A stretch of DNA of 34,288 nt from Prevotella sp. (GCA_017395215.1 JAFPVW010000077.1:1-34288), one strand, 5' to 3'; positions 1-8,633 are shown, counted from the first letter of the stretch. A program made the numbers and translations. The notes: generated by a model not told the origin, from the letters alone.

Positions 1-611
1 ATGAAATCTTCGGTGGCTACCTCTACTTCCACAAGGCTCCGTCGCCCAAAGACTTCCACGAAGAGACTGTGCGCAAACTCGGCAAACTCTATCTCTACGA
101 CTGTCTCCGCGCCAACAAGAGCCTGTCGGCATGGGGCGTCGAGGGGCGTGTTCCCTTCCTCGACAAGGAGTTCCTCGATGTCGCCATGCGCACCAATCCC
201 GAGGCGAAGATGTGCCCAGGCACGACCATCGAGAAGAAGATTGTCCGCGAAGCCTTTGCTGACCTGCTGCCCGAGGCAGTAGCCTGGCGGCAGAAAGAGC
301 AGTTCTCTGATGGCGTCGGCTATTCGTGGATTGACACCCTCAAGGACATCACCGCCAAAGCCGTCTCCGACGAGCAGATGGCCCACGCTGCCGAGCGCTT
401 CCCCATCAACCCGCCAAAGAACAAGGAGGAGTACTACTATCGGTCAATCTTCGCTGAGCATTTCCCCAGCGACTCTGCCGCCCGCAGCGTACCCTCCGAG
501 GCCAGCGTAGCCTGCTCAACAGCCATCGCCCTCGAATGGGATGCCGCCTTCCGCAACATGAACGACCCCAGTGGCCGTGCCGTCAAGGGCGTTCACGAAA
601 TGGCGTACTGA
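1..611 (+). CDS. asnB: Asparagine synthase (glutamine-hydrolysing), C-terminal part
   Basis: This is the 3' part of a class B asparagine synthetase, which makes asparagine from aspartate, ATP and glutamine in the cytoplasm. The gene is cut by the window edge: the reading frame that starts at base 3 is already open and reads EIFGGYLYFHKAPS, the conserved segment of the synthetase domain. Further on come GVEGRVPFLDKEFLDVAM and WRQKEQFSDGVGYSWID, both typical of AsnB C termini. The N-terminal glutaminase domain with its catalytic Cys lies outside the window. The stop is TGA at 609-611, and a perfect inverted repeat follows 13 nt later. Family assignment is very secure; the start cannot be seen. 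Confidence 0.93.
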   Translation, partial: EIFGGYLYFHKAPSPKDFHEETVRKLGKLYLYDCLRANKSLSAWGVEGRVPFLDKEFLDVAMRTNPEAKMCPGTTIEKKIVREAFADLLPEAVAWRQKEQFSDGVGYSWIDTLKDITAKAVSDEQMAHAAERFPINPPKNKEEYYYRSIFAEHFPSDSAARSVPSEASVACSTAIALEWDAAFRNMNDPSGRAVKGVHEMAY

Positions 612-624
612 CAGCCATGACAGC

Positions 625-679
625 AGAAGCATCCGTTTTTGCAGTATTTTTCCAAAATAATGCAAAAACGGATGCTTCT
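625..679. repeat. Perfect 19-bp inverted repeat, possible asnB terminator
   Basis: The arms at 625-643 and 661-679 are exact reverse complements around a 17-nt AT-rich loop. The repeat sits just after asnB and just before the patatin promoter. A stem this long could stop transcription, but no clean U-tract follows on the + strand, so an operator or an RNA-stability role is also possible. Confidence 0.75.
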
Positions 680-681
680 TG

Positions 682-712
682 TTGCAGAGGTGCTGTTTTT
701 TTCGTATTTTTG
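682..712 (+). promoter_or_regulatory. Bacteroidetes-type promoter for the patatin gene
   Basis: A -33 TTG (682-684) is followed after 20 nt by a -7 box TATTTTTG (705-712) and then C. This fits the TAnnTTTG consensus of Bacteroidetes sigma-ABfr promoters. Transcription should start only a few bases before the ATG at 721, giving an almost leaderless mRNA. Confidence 0.65.
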
Positions 713-720
713 CCACCGAA

Positions 721-1704
721 ATGAGAAGGATAGCATTATTTATACTACTTTGGAGTTGTCTCTCTGCCCAAGGCGCACGCCCGAAGGTAGGGCTGGTGTT
801 GGGTGGCGGTGGCGCTAAGGGAGCTGCCGAGGTAGGCGTTCTGAAGGTCATTGAACGGTCTGGCATCCCCATTGACTACATTGCCGGCACCTCCATAGGG
901 GCCATTGTGGGTGGCCTCTATGCGGCAGGCTACACAGCCGCCGAACTTGACACGATGTTCTGCAAGCAAGAATGGCTCTCGCTGCTGACCGACCGGCACA
1001 ATGACTACTCAAGTGAACCCTACAAGGTAAAAGACGGCATCACATATATCTTCGGCTTCCCCGTCATGGGCGACCTAAAGGCTGGCGACATCGGTGGTTT
1101 TGGCCTCATCCGTGGTGAACAGGTGGAACAACTCATCGACTCGATGGCCAATGCCAAGAAATGTCCCAACGTTGACGAGCTGAAGATTCCGTTCCGCTGT
1201 GTGGCGTCCGATTTCCGCTCTGCCTCTGAAGTCATCATCAAGAACGGACGTCTGTCGATGGCCGTCAGGGCCTCAATGTCAATCCCCGGCATCTTCAAGC
1301 CCGTGCTCCTCGACGGAAAGATTCTGGTTGATGGTGGCATGCTGAACAATCTGCCCGTCGACGTGGTCAAGGCGATGGGAGCCGACATTGTCATAGCCAT
1401 CGACCTGCAGCAAGAAGAGAAGAAAGCACCTAAGCGCAGCGCCGACCTCGGCATTCTCGAAGGCCTCGGCGACCTGTTAGGTATTGGCGGACTCCTGAAG
1501 TGGGTGACAACCCGCCCCGACATTACCAAGTACGCAGACAACATCAAACTGTCGACCATTTACATACACCCGCCACTTCCTGACATGGATGCTTCGAGTT
1601 TCGGCAACAAGAACAGTGCCCGAATGATCAAGGTCGGCGAAGAGGAGGCGATGAAGCATTGGGACGAACTGATAAGGTTGAAAGAGCAATTGAACAATGA
1701 TTAG
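721..1704 (+). CDS. Patatin-like phospholipase, secreted (RssA type)
   Basis: This is a 327-residue serine lipid acyl hydrolase. The N terminus (MRRIALFILLWSCLSAQG) is a signal peptide, so the enzyme probably acts in the periplasm or at the outer membrane. The patatin domain follows at once: oxyanion-hole loop GGGGAKG (about 28-34), nucleophile elbow GTSIG with Ser58, and the dyad Asp in VDGGMLNNLP (about Asp204). I chose the ATG at 721 because it opens the signal peptide and follows the promoter closely; the in-frame ATG at 679 lies upstream of the -7 box. The gene overlaps the downstream methyltransferase by 8 nt, which suggests coupled translation. The substrate is unknown. The C terminus lacks the outer-membrane barrel seen in some longer bacterial patatins. 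Confidence 0.9.
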   Translation: MRRIALFILLWSCLSAQGARPKVGLVLGGGGAKGAAEVGVLKVIERSGIPIDYIAGTSIGAIVGGLYAAGYTAAELDTMFCKQEWLSLLTDRHNDYSSEPYKVKDGITYIFGFPVMGDLKAGDIGGFGLIRGEQVEQLIDSMANAKKCPNVDELKIPFRCVASDFRSASEVIIKNGRLSMAVRASMSIPGIFKPVLLDGKILVDGGMLNNLPVDVVKAMGADIVIAIDLQQEEKKAPKRSADLGILEGLGDLLGIGGLLKWVTTRPDITKYADNIKLSTIYIHPPLPDMDASSFGNKNSARMIKVGEEEAMKHWDELIRLKEQLNND

Positions 1705-2461
1705 CAAAAGTCAGATTAAGCTCGTCAGGCAACTCGACCAAAAGAAGTTTCGTCGGATCGAGAGGCTGTTTGTAGCCGAAGGCCCGAAGGTTGTAGGCGA
1801 CCTGTTGAAACGCTGGCAACCCGTCAGCGTCTTTGCCACCGAGGCGTACACTCCGCCCTACCCCGTCGAGGTGCAGCGCATCACCGACGACGAACTGCGG
1901 CGACTGAGTTTCCTACAACATCCGCAGCAGGTGGTAGCCATGTTTCCATTACCCACCCCTTCGCCCGTCACTTTTCTTAGCGAGCAAAACGAGCAATCTC
2001 AAGCACGCCCGTCATCAGACACTCTCGTCCTCGCCCTCGACGGCATACAAGACCCCGGCAACCTGGGCACCATTATCCGACTGGCCGACTGGTTCGGCAT
2101 CGACAACATCATTTGCAGCGAGGACACTGCCGATGCCTGGAACCCAAAGGTTGTGCAGGCCACGATGGGGAGCATTGCCCGTGTGAACATCGTCTATACC
2201 AATCTTTCGGAAATGCTCGACCATCTGCCTGCCGACGTTGCCGTCTACGGTACGCTTCTCGACGGCGACAACATCTACGAGCAAGAACTGACAGAGGGTG
2301 GCATCATCGTCATGGGCAACGAAGGCAACGGTCTGTCGCCAGAAGTCAGACGCCGTGTCAATCGCCGCCTCTTCATTCCGTCGTACCGCGACGACACGGC
2401 TGAGTCGCTGAACGTAGCTATAGCCACTGCCATCGTCTGCTCTGAGTTCAGAAGACGCTGA
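1697..2461 (+). CDS. TrmH/SpoU-family RNA 2'-O-methyltransferase
   Basis: This is a 254-residue SPOUT-class methyltransferase that transfers a methyl group from S-adenosylmethionine to ribose in rRNA or tRNA. The N-terminal substrate-binding domain contains RRIERLFVAEGPKVV. The catalytic knot domain has LDGIQDPGNLGTIIRLADWF (family motif 1), VMGNEGNGLSPEVRR (motif 2) and IPSYRDDTAESLNVAIATAI (motif 3). Length and domain order match the RlmB/TsnR-like TrmH proteins, but the target nucleotide cannot be read from the sequence. It begins 8 nt inside the patatin gene and ends 32 nt before a convergent gene, so the two + strand genes probably share an mRNA. Confidence 0.92.
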   Translation: MISKSQIKLVRQLDQKKFRRIERLFVAEGPKVVGDLLKRWQPVSVFATEAYTPPYPVEVQRITDDELRRLSFLQHPQQVVAMFPLPTPSPVTFLSEQNEQSQARPSSDTLVLALDGIQDPGNLGTIIRLADWFGIDNIICSEDTADAWNPKVVQATMGSIARVNIVYTNLSEMLDHLPADVAVYGTLLDGDNIYEQELTEGGIIVMGNEGNGLSPEVRRRVNRRLFIPSYRDDTAESLNVAIATAIVCSEFRRR

Positions 2462-2493
2462 ATAAATAATCAAACAAGGAAGGTTTTTCTTTC

Positions 2494-3480
2494 TTATTCG
2501 TTCAATGCACCGCAATGGGGACAAGTACCCTTGTCATAAAGCAGCGAACCGCAACGGCCACACTGGTAGCGCGGACGGGGACGGCGGAAATAGCACCAAA
2601 GGGCAAAGACCACATAGGCGGCGTACAGCGGATAACCTATATAATATAAGGTAAAGAAACTGAATACGACATAGACGGCAGCACAAGTGGCTCCCAAGCC
2701 TAAGAGGTAGAGCAGTGCATTGGCAAACGGCAACAGGCGGCGTACGTCGTCGAGAACGGCAATAAAGACTATGAGCATAGCCCACAACGACACGAGGAAG
2801 GCACCGAGGCTGAATGGAACGGCATACGGATTAAGCGTCGGGTGGTAGTAGAAGTGGCGCCATTTTTCAGGGTCGAATACCTGAATACTGCTATAGAGCA
2901 TCGCTGCGGTAGCCACCAAGATGCAGAGCAGCGTGGGATAGAAGGATGGTATGTCGTTGAAGTGGACGAGCTTAGCCTGCCGGATGTTCAGCTTACGGAT
3001 AACGAAGACGGCACCGACGACGACTATCAGCCCCAGGAAGATTAGCAAATGTGCATCGGAGAAGAAGTCGATGAACTCAGAGATGGGATCGTCGGGCGAG
3101 ACGGCTGTCAGCATGTCGTGCTCGTGAATCCAACCGAAGGTGTCCTGATCGCGGGCAACCTTCACCCAGATGGAGTCGATGGTGTCGGCAGGTACGGTTG
3201 TAATGTCGGCTACGACGAGGTGCTGGTTCTTGTAGACCATCAGCGTGTCGACGGGCATATCGCTGAGGGCTTCGGCAGGCAGCTGCTTGATGATGGCCAT
3301 CGAGTCGGCGCGGACCAGGAAGTTGTAGTCCTGCGTGTAGTGGTGGGTGGTGTAGAACGATATGCTGTCCAGCTGCTTCTGGGTGAGGTCCCAGGCGTCG
3401 GGCGTCTGCTGGCCCTGATTATAACAGGAGGCGAGCAGCAGTAGCGTGAGCACAAAGCCAATGAATTTACGCATAGACAT
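2494..3480 (-). CDS. Lipoprotein-like membrane protein with C-terminal zinc ribbon
   Basis: This 328-residue protein is not named with certainty. It opens with a lipobox-like signal (LTLLLLASC, Cys19). A soluble region to about residue 125 follows, with an SH3-like pattern (WVKVARDQDTFGWIHEHDML). Then come at least five hydrophobic helices (for example LLIFLGLIVVVGAVFVI) and a final zinc ribbon with Cys307, Cys310, Cys320 and Cys323 (CGRCG then CPHCG). A lipoprotein signal, multiple helices and a cytosolic-type zinc ribbon are an unusual mix; the first segment may simply be a membrane helix. The start may be 3480 or the ATG at 3474; both overlap the end of the U32 gene. It is the last gene of its minus-strand cluster. 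Confidence 0.8.
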   Translation of the reverse strand: MSMRKFIGFVLTLLLLASCYNQGQQTPDAWDLTQKQLDSISFYTTHHYTQDYNFLVRADSMAIIKQLPAEALSDMPVDTLMVYKNQHLVVADITTVPADTIDSIWVKVARDQDTFGWIHEHDMLTAVSPDDPISEFIDFFSDAHLLIFLGLIVVVGAVFVIRKLNIRQAKLVHFNDIPSFYPTLLCILVATAAMLYSSIQVFDPEKWRHFYYHPTLNPYAVPFSLGAFLVSLWAMLIVFIAVLDDVRRLLPFANALLYLLGLGATCAAVYVVFSFFTLYYIGYPLYAAYVVFALWCYFRRPRPRYQCGRCGSLLYDKGTCPHCGALNE

Positions 3481-5257
3481 TCATTTGACAGTTACGACAA
3501 TCAAATTCCAGACGGAACGTCCGGCCATCGCCGAGACGCAGTGAGAGCGGTTCGCGCCAAGTGGGCCGGCGGCCTCCGTTGCGGACGCAGAAGCCCAAGG
3601 CAAAGCGCAGGCAGTGACGGCACTGCATGAGGACGGCATCGTGAGCGGGACGAAGCTCGTAGGCCGTCAGCTGGTCGACGCCATAGAAGCGGGCAGCCTC
3701 AGTGTTGGCGATGTTGTAGAGATGAGGCTGGGGGTAATGGGGCGCGGAGGTTGGATGGGCAGTATGGGCAAGTTGGGCAGGATGGGATGAATGGGGATGT
3801 GAGGAGAGGGCTGTTACCAGCTGGCGGCGCAACTCGGCGAGCTGGCTGCTGGGGATGAAGTAGTTGAAGTCGGCAGGCAGGTCAACCTCGCGGCACTCAT
3901 AGGGCGTGTTGCCAAGCCTGGTGAGCTGGCGGACGATGTTGTCGCGCTGGGGTTTCTCGGCCGTCTGGTGAACGATGGCCATCTCCACAGAGATGTTGCC
4001 CGATGACAGGCGGAAGCCGTCAGTCGTGGGCTGCAGCGACAGCGTGATGGGAATCTTGCGCTCGGCACTGGGCTTAGCCAGCAAACGCTCGAACTCCTGG
4101 TCGCTGTTGCGGTAGAGTCGCTGCCCAGGGTGCAGACCAGCGGGCATCTGCTGCGGGAAGAGGCGGTTCCCCTCTACCCTATTCACGCGGAATCCTTCCA
4201 GCTGGCGCTCAGCGTTCAGGAAGCAAAGCCCGTCGCCGTTGGCAAAGCGGGCCGTACCAGCTACGGTGAGAGCGTTGCGGCTGAGTTCCTTGACCGTTCC
4301 CACGAACTCGCCCATAGCCTTCGGCGTATCGAAGGAGGCGATGTCAGGTCGGCGGCCATGGGCGAAGTAGTCAGTATAGCCACGATTGAACGTCTTCTGC
4401 AGATTGGGCGTAAACGTATAGCGGCAATGGCCCAAGGAGGCACGACGATAGCGGTCAGGATGGCGACGCACCAGTTGGTTGAGCCGCTCGCTGTAGGCTG
4501 CCGTGACGTTCTTCACGTAGCCGACATCCTTCAACCGGCCTTCAATCTTGAACGATGTGGCCCCCGCCTCGGCCAGCGCTTCAAGGTTGTCAATCTGGCA
4601 CATATCCTTCAGCGACAGCAGGTGGCGGTCGTGCTCGATGACCCGGCCGTCGGCATCGACGAGGTCGAACTGCATACGGCAGAACTGGGCACACTCACCA
4701 CGATTGGCCGAACGGCGGAAACAATACTGCGAGGCGTAGCACTGTCCGCTGTAGCTCACACAGAGGGCTCCGTGAACGAAGACCTCCAGCTCGACGTCGG
4801 GCACAGACTCGTGAATGGCGCGTATCTCGTCGATGGAGAGTTCGCGGGCCAGCACCACGCGGCTGAAGCCCAAGTCGCGCAGCCAAGCTACCTTCTCTGT
4901 CGTGCGATTATCAGTTTGTGTAGAAGCGTGGAGCGGAAGTGAAGAGTGAAAAGTGAGGAGCGACATGTCCTGCACCAGAATGGCATCGACGTAAGCGCCG
5001 GCCAATTCGGCCAGCAGCTGGCGCGTATCGTCAAGTTCGTCGTCGTAGATAATGGTGTTGACCGTCACGTAGACCTTCGCCTGGAACTGGTGGGCATAGT
5101 CGCACAGTCGGGCAATGTTGTCGACACTGTTGCCAGCCGAGGCACGGGCGCCGAAGCGCTGTGCCCCGATGTAGACGGCATCGGCGCCGTGATCAATGGC
5201 CGCTATGCCACACTCCAGATTCTTGGCTGGAGCCAACAGTTCCAACGGGCGTATCAC
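3467..5257 (-). CDS. Peptidase U32 family protein (RlhA/TrhP-like Fe-S enzyme)
   Basis: This 596-residue protein belongs to the U32 'collagenase-like' family. Characterised relatives (RlhA, TrhP) hydroxylate rRNA or tRNA bases rather than cut protein, so an RNA-modifying role is likely. The N-terminal barrel opens with LELLAPAKNLECGIAAIDHG. The family signature FVHGALCVSYSGQCYAS is followed by further cysteines (QYCFRRSANRGECAQFC) that fit an Fe-S cluster. A C-terminal extension ends in LEFDCRNCQMNVYA. The start is GTG at 5257-5255 and overlaps the metA stop in GTGA, a translational-coupling arrangement. Residues about 99-110 (SLLTFHSSLPLH) are encoded partly by a GTGAA-type simple repeat placed just before the conserved LHAST. 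Confidence 0.9.
   Translation of the reverse strand: MIRPLELLAPAKNLECGIAAIDHGADAVYIGAQRFGARASAGNSVDNIARLCDYAHQFQAKVYVTVNTIIYDDELDDTRQLLAELAGAYVDAILVQDMSLLTFHSSLPLHASTQTDNRTTEKVAWLRDLGFSRVVLARELSIDEIRAIHESVPDVELEVFVHGALCVSYSGQCYASQYCFRRSANRGECAQFCRMQFDLVDADGRVIEHDRHLLSLKDMCQIDNLEALAEAGATSFKIEGRLKDVGYVKNVTAAYSERLNQLVRRHPDRYRRASLGHCRYTFTPNLQKTFNRGYTDYFAHGRRPDIASFDTPKAMGEFVGTVKELSRNALTVAGTARFANGDGLCFLNAERQLEGFRVNRVEGNRLFPQQMPAGLHPGQRLYRNSDQEFERLLAKPSAERKIPITLSLQPTTDGFRLSSGNISVEMAIVHQTAEKPQRDNIVRQLTRLGNTPYECREVDLPADFNYFIPSSQLAELRRQLVTALSSHPHSSHPAQLAHTAHPTSAPHYPQPHLYNIANTEAARFYGVDQLTAYELRPAHDAVLMQCRHCLRFALGFCVRNGGRRPTWREPLSLRLGDGRTFRLEFDCRNCQMNVYA
4935..4960. repeat. GTGAA-type simple repeat inside the U32 gene
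   Basis: The + strand carries GAAGTGAAGAGTGAAAAGTG, the same pattern found inside queA and upstream of the smalltalk-like gene. The U32 gene reads it from the opposite strand as LLTFHSSLP, so it is translated in frame. Confidence 0.65.
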
Positions 5258-6171
5258 TCGATTTCCTCTATGTTATACGGCGTTTCCTGATAGACGTAGT
5301 AGTTGACCCAATTGGTATAGAACAGATTCGCATGCGAGCGCCACGTGACGTGCGGCCCGTTCTTGGGGTTGTTGTTGCGATAATAGTTGATGGGAATGTC
5401 AACATCCTTGCGAATGTCCTTGTCGCGCCGATATTCCTTGTCGAGCGTGTCGGGCGCATACTCCAGGTGTCCCGTAATGAAGAACTCACGCCCACCGCGA
5501 GCCATCACGATGCTCACGCCGCTCTCCTCCGACTCGGCAAGCAGCGTGAGGTCGGGATTGCTGAGAATATCATCGCGATGCAGCTCCGTATGCCGGCTGT
5601 GAGGCATCATAAACTCATCGTCGAACCCGCGGAAGATGGGCAGTCGGGGGTAGAGAATCTGCTGCGGGAAGATGCCGAACATCTTCATGGGCAGCGGGTA
5701 CTTCGGCACGCCATAATGGTAGTAGAGTCCTGCCTGGGCTGCCCAGCAGATATAAAGCGTACTGGTGACGTGGGTGCGGGCCCACGAGAAAATCTCCTGT
5801 ATCTCGTCCCAGTAGCTGACCTCCTCGAACTCCAGCTGCTCCACCGGCGCACCTGTGATGATCATGCCGTCGTACTTCTCGTTCCGCATCTCGGCAAAGT
5901 CGCGGTAGAACATCATCATGTGCTCTATCGGCGTGTTCTTCGGCGTATGACTCTTCAGCTTCATAAAGTTGATGTCGAGCTGAAGCGGCGTGTTCGACAA
6001 GAGCCTGATGAGGTCGGTCTCAGTGGTTATCTTCAGCGGCATCAGGTTCAGGATGACAATCTTCAGCGGGCGTATGTCCTGTGAGTGGGCACGCGTGTCG
6101 TCCATCACGAAGATGTTCTCCTCCTTCAGCAAGTCGATGGCTGGAAGCCGGTCAGGTAGTCTTAAAGGCAT
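5254..6171 (-). CDS. metA: Homoserine O-acyltransferase MetA, predicted acetyl-CoA specific
   Basis: MetA acylates homoserine in the first committed step of methionine synthesis in the cytoplasm. The 305-residue protein has the normal family length. The catalytic nucleophile is Cys142 (LYICWAAQAG), and the catalytic His and Glu lie in ITGHLEYA. Residue 111, which sets acyl-CoA choice in characterised MetA proteins, is Glu (TGAPVEQLEFEEV), as in the Bacillus cereus acetyltransferase; E. coli has Gly there. I therefore predict O-acetylhomoserine as the product despite the usual 'succinyltransferase' label. The stop overlaps the GTG start of the U32 gene. Upstream, 38 nt separate it from the M13 peptidase gene, too short for a SAM riboswitch. 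Confidence 0.95.
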   Translation of the reverse strand: MPLRLPDRLPAIDLLKEENIFVMDDTRAHSQDIRPLKIVILNLMPLKITTETDLIRLLSNTPLQLDINFMKLKSHTPKNTPIEHMMMFYRDFAEMRNEKYDGMIITGAPVEQLEFEEVSYWDEIQEIFSWARTHVTSTLYICWAAQAGLYYHYGVPKYPLPMKMFGIFPQQILYPRLPIFRGFDDEFMMPHSRHTELHRDDILSNPDLTLLAESEESGVSIVMARGGREFFITGHLEYAPDTLDKEYRRDKDIRKDVDIPINYYRNNNPKNGPHVTWRSHANLFYTNWVNYYVYQETPYNIEEIE

Positions 6172-6209
6172 GTTTCTGTTTTCGATTTAACGATTTCCGA
6201 TTTACTATT
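6172..6209. repeat. Short GTAAATCG-type repeats in the M13/metA junction
   Basis: The junction holds three imperfect copies of CGATTTA/CGATTTC. Read on the minus strand they give GTAAATCGGAAATCG. A similar run fills the batA/batBC junction. No promoter or terminator is evident. Confidence 0.4.
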
Positions 6210-8249
6210 TTACCAGAGCTGCAGACGCTTCTCCTTGGGGATGAACATCTTGTCGCCCTCTTTGATGCCAAAGGCCTCGTACCAGGCATCGATGTGGGGC
6301 AGAGCGCCGTTCACGCGCCAGCGTCCCAGTGCGTGGGGGTCGCTCTTGGTGCGGTTGCGGATTTCGGCCTCGGTGATGTTGCCTGCCCACACGCCGGCGT
6401 AGGCCAGGAAGAAGCGCTGGTCGGGCGTCAGACCGTTGATGACGGGCAGCTGCTGGTTCTTCGTAGCGTTCTTGAAGGCAGCGTAGGCCACCTGCAGTCC
6501 ACCGTGGTCGGCCAGATTCTCGCCGAGCGTCAGTCGTCCGTTAGCCTTCAGGTCGGGCAGCACGTTGATGGCCGAGAAGAAGTCGGCATACTTGTCGGTG
6601 CGCTCGGTGAAGTTCTTGCCGTCAGAGGCCTTCCACCAGTCGTGCATGTTGCCGTCCTTGTCGAACTGCCGGCCCTGATCGTCGAAGCCGTGAGTCATCT
6701 CGTGACCGATGACCACGCCGATGGCACCGTAGTTAAAGGCATCGTCGGCAGTCATGTCGAAGAAGGGAACCTGCAGGATGCCTGCTGGGAAGCAAATCTC
6801 GTTGGTCGTCGGATTGTAGTAGGCGTTCACCGTCTGCGGCGTCATGTACCAGTCGTCGATGTCGACGGGCTTGCCGGCAGTATGGTCGATGTAGTAGTCG
6901 TTCCAGAACTTCAGGCAGGCCTCGTGGTTCTCGTAGAACGATTTCTTCGGGTCGATGGTCAGCTTGGTCATGTCAATCCACTTGTCGGGATAGCCCACCT
7001 TCACGTAGAACGTGCTGAGCTTCAGCAGGGCGTTCACCTTCGTCGAGTCGTCCATCCAGTCCTGAGCGGCAATGCGCTCGCCAAGGGCAATCTGCAGGTT
7101 CTTCACCAGCTTCAGCATGCGCTCCTTCGAGGCAGCGGGGAAATACTTCTGCACATAGATGCGGCCAAGAGCCTGGCCCATAGCACTCTGCACCTGACTG
7201 GTGGCGCAGCGCCACAGCGGGTGGTCCTCCTTGCGGCCCGACATCGTCTTGCCGAAGAAGTCGAAGTTGGCCTCGCGCACCTCGTCGTTCAGGTAGCTGG
7301 CAGCACCGACGATGTAGCCCCACTCCATATAGTCGCGGTATTCGGCGGGCTTCATCTTGGCCAGCAGCGCATTGGTTCCCTCCATAAAGCGGGGCTGTCC
7401 GACGACGAGTTCCTGCATGTACTTGCTCTGCAGGCCCTGTGCGTTCATGACCTGCTCCAGCTTCAGGTTGGGGTACTTCGTGTTGAACTCCGTGAGCGTC
7501 ATCTTATTGTAGTTGGCCTGCGGGTCGCGCAGTTCGGTGCGGCTCTTCGACACCTTGGCCAGCTCCAGCTCCAGGCGGAAGACGTTCTGCATCTTCTTCG
7601 TGGCCTGACCCTTCGAGAATCCGAACAGCTGGAACATGCGGACGATGTGCTTCTTGTAAGCCTCGCGAATCTTCGTCGTAGCCTCGTCGGTCTCCAGGTA
7701 GTAGTCCTTCTGGCCGAGCGTCAGACCGCCCTGATTCACGCTCAGGATATTCTGCGAGGCGTTCTTCTCGTCGGCACCCATACCGGCATTGTAGAACTCC
7801 GAGTCGCCATACTTGGCCAGCTCCAGCTGCACGTCGAAGAGCTGCTTCATCGTCTTGGCAGCCTCCATCTTCTTGATGACAGGCATGACGGGCTGTATGC
7901 CCTCCTGCTCACGACGGGCAGAGTCCATAGCCAGCTTGTAGTAGTCGGAGAGCTTCTGCTCGATGGTTCCCTGAGTATAAGTGTTACTTCCAAGTTCCTT
8001 CAGTATGTCGTTGATACGCTTGTTGTTATCCTCGCCAAGCCGGTCGAACGAGCCGAAGCGTGAATAGGCAGGCGGCAGCGGGTTGGCCTTCATCCATCCG
8101 CCACAGGCATACTCATAGAAATCATCACCGGCCTTCACGCTGGTGTTCATGTCGGCAGGGTTCAGTCCCGACTTCAGGGGCTCGTCTGCCGAGGCGGCAA
8201 GTGAAATAGCAGATAGTGCCACCATTGTCATCATTGTCTTCAGTTTCAT
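6210..8249 (-). CDS. M13-family zinc metallopeptidase (PepO/neprilysin-like), secreted
   Basis: This 679-residue endopeptidase probably degrades oligopeptides in the periplasm or at the surface. The start at 8249 gives a clean signal peptide (MKLKTMMTMVALSAISLAAS before ADEPL); the upstream in-frame ATG at 8285 would add twelve residues and spoil it. The N-terminal M13 domain begins with DDFYEYACGGWMKANPLPP. The zinc site is HEMTH (about 516-520), and the third ligand and its partner are in ENLAD (about 577-581). The C terminus ends in the typical substrate-pocket segment up to KRLQLW. It follows a small HTH-like gene by 32 nt and precedes metA by 38 nt, so it may be co-transcribed. A long open frame on the opposite strand is a shadow. 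Confidence 0.95.
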   Translation of the reverse strand: MKLKTMMTMVALSAISLAASADEPLKSGLNPADMNTSVKAGDDFYEYACGGWMKANPLPPAYSRFGSFDRLGEDNNKRINDILKELGSNTYTQGTIEQKLSDYYKLAMDSARREQEGIQPVMPVIKKMEAAKTMKQLFDVQLELAKYGDSEFYNAGMGADEKNASQNILSVNQGGLTLGQKDYYLETDEATTKIREAYKKHIVRMFQLFGFSKGQATKKMQNVFRLELELAKVSKSRTELRDPQANYNKMTLTEFNTKYPNLKLEQVMNAQGLQSKYMQELVVGQPRFMEGTNALLAKMKPAEYRDYMEWGYIVGAASYLNDEVREANFDFFGKTMSGRKEDHPLWRCATSQVQSAMGQALGRIYVQKYFPAASKERMLKLVKNLQIALGERIAAQDWMDDSTKVNALLKLSTFYVKVGYPDKWIDMTKLTIDPKKSFYENHEACLKFWNDYYIDHTAGKPVDIDDWYMTPQTVNAYYNPTTNEICFPAGILQVPFFDMTADDAFNYGAIGVVIGHEMTHGFDDQGRQFDKDGNMHDWWKASDGKNFTERTDKYADFFSAINVLPDLKANGRLTLGENLADHGGLQVAYAAFKNATKNQQLPVINGLTPDQRFFLAYAGVWAGNITEAEIRNRTKSDPHALGRWRVNGALPHIDAWYEAFGIKEGDKMFIPKEKRLQLW

Positions 8250-8281
8250 AATAATTATTACTTTTTCCAATTGGTTTTTGT

Positions 8282-8629
8282 TCAATCAAACAAACTCAGC
8301 GACAAGTCTACCTGTAGCGTATCGTCCGTTTGCTCGTCAGCCCCGGCCTTGTTGCGCTTCCGGAACTCATTCATCATAAGACGGGCTTCAGCATTGTTCC
8401 GCGTATTAAGCCGATAATAACCACGACGCCCCGTCCGCTCTATCAGCGACTGGGGTGTCTTGGAGTTGCGAAGCAAATACCCTTGCACGTACTGGTGTAT
8501 CTCGTGCAGGTCGGGTTGTACGAACAGCGTACACGACAGGTTATAGACATGTTTGGCCAACAGCTTCACGCCTATACCCTGCTCGCCCACGTCAGACAGA
8601 ATCTGGATGATTTGCTTGTTGTATTTCAT
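8282..8629 (-). CDS. Small protein resembling a HARE-HTH winged helix
   Basis: This 115-residue basic protein is not firmly identified. The pattern IIQILSDVGEQGIGVKLLAKHVY, then a helix with LRNSKTPQSLIERTG, then RRGYYRLN looks like a HARE-HTH or similar winged-helix fold: two helices, a recognition helix and a wing ending in G-Y-Y-R-L. That suggests DNA binding, but it rests on fold resemblance only. The C-terminal tail (GADEQTDDTLQVDLSLSLFD) is acidic and probably disordered. The ATG lies only a few bases after the T-run of a hairpin that looks like the terminator of the upstream gene, so expression may depend on readthrough. The M13 gene follows after 32 nt. Confidence 0.65.
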   Translation of the reverse strand: MKYNKQIIQILSDVGEQGIGVKLLAKHVYNLSCTLFVQPDLHEIHQYVQGYLLRNSKTPQSLIERTGRRGYYRLNTRNNAEARLMMNEFRKRNKAGADEQTDDTLQVDLSLSLFD

Positions 8630-8633
8630 TGAT

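Noticed and set aside
1-282. ATG-started frame at base 1
   Set aside because: It is out of frame with asnB, whose conserved residues lie in the frame that starts at base 3.
6172-6209. SAM riboswitch before metA
   Set aside because: The gap is just 38 nt and contains only AT-rich short repeats; there is no room for a known SAM aptamer.
6081-8063. A 660-residue open frame on the + strand opposite the M13 peptidase
   Set aside because: It mirrors the GC-rich codons of the real gene, shows no family motif, and the M13 gene has intact active-site motifs.
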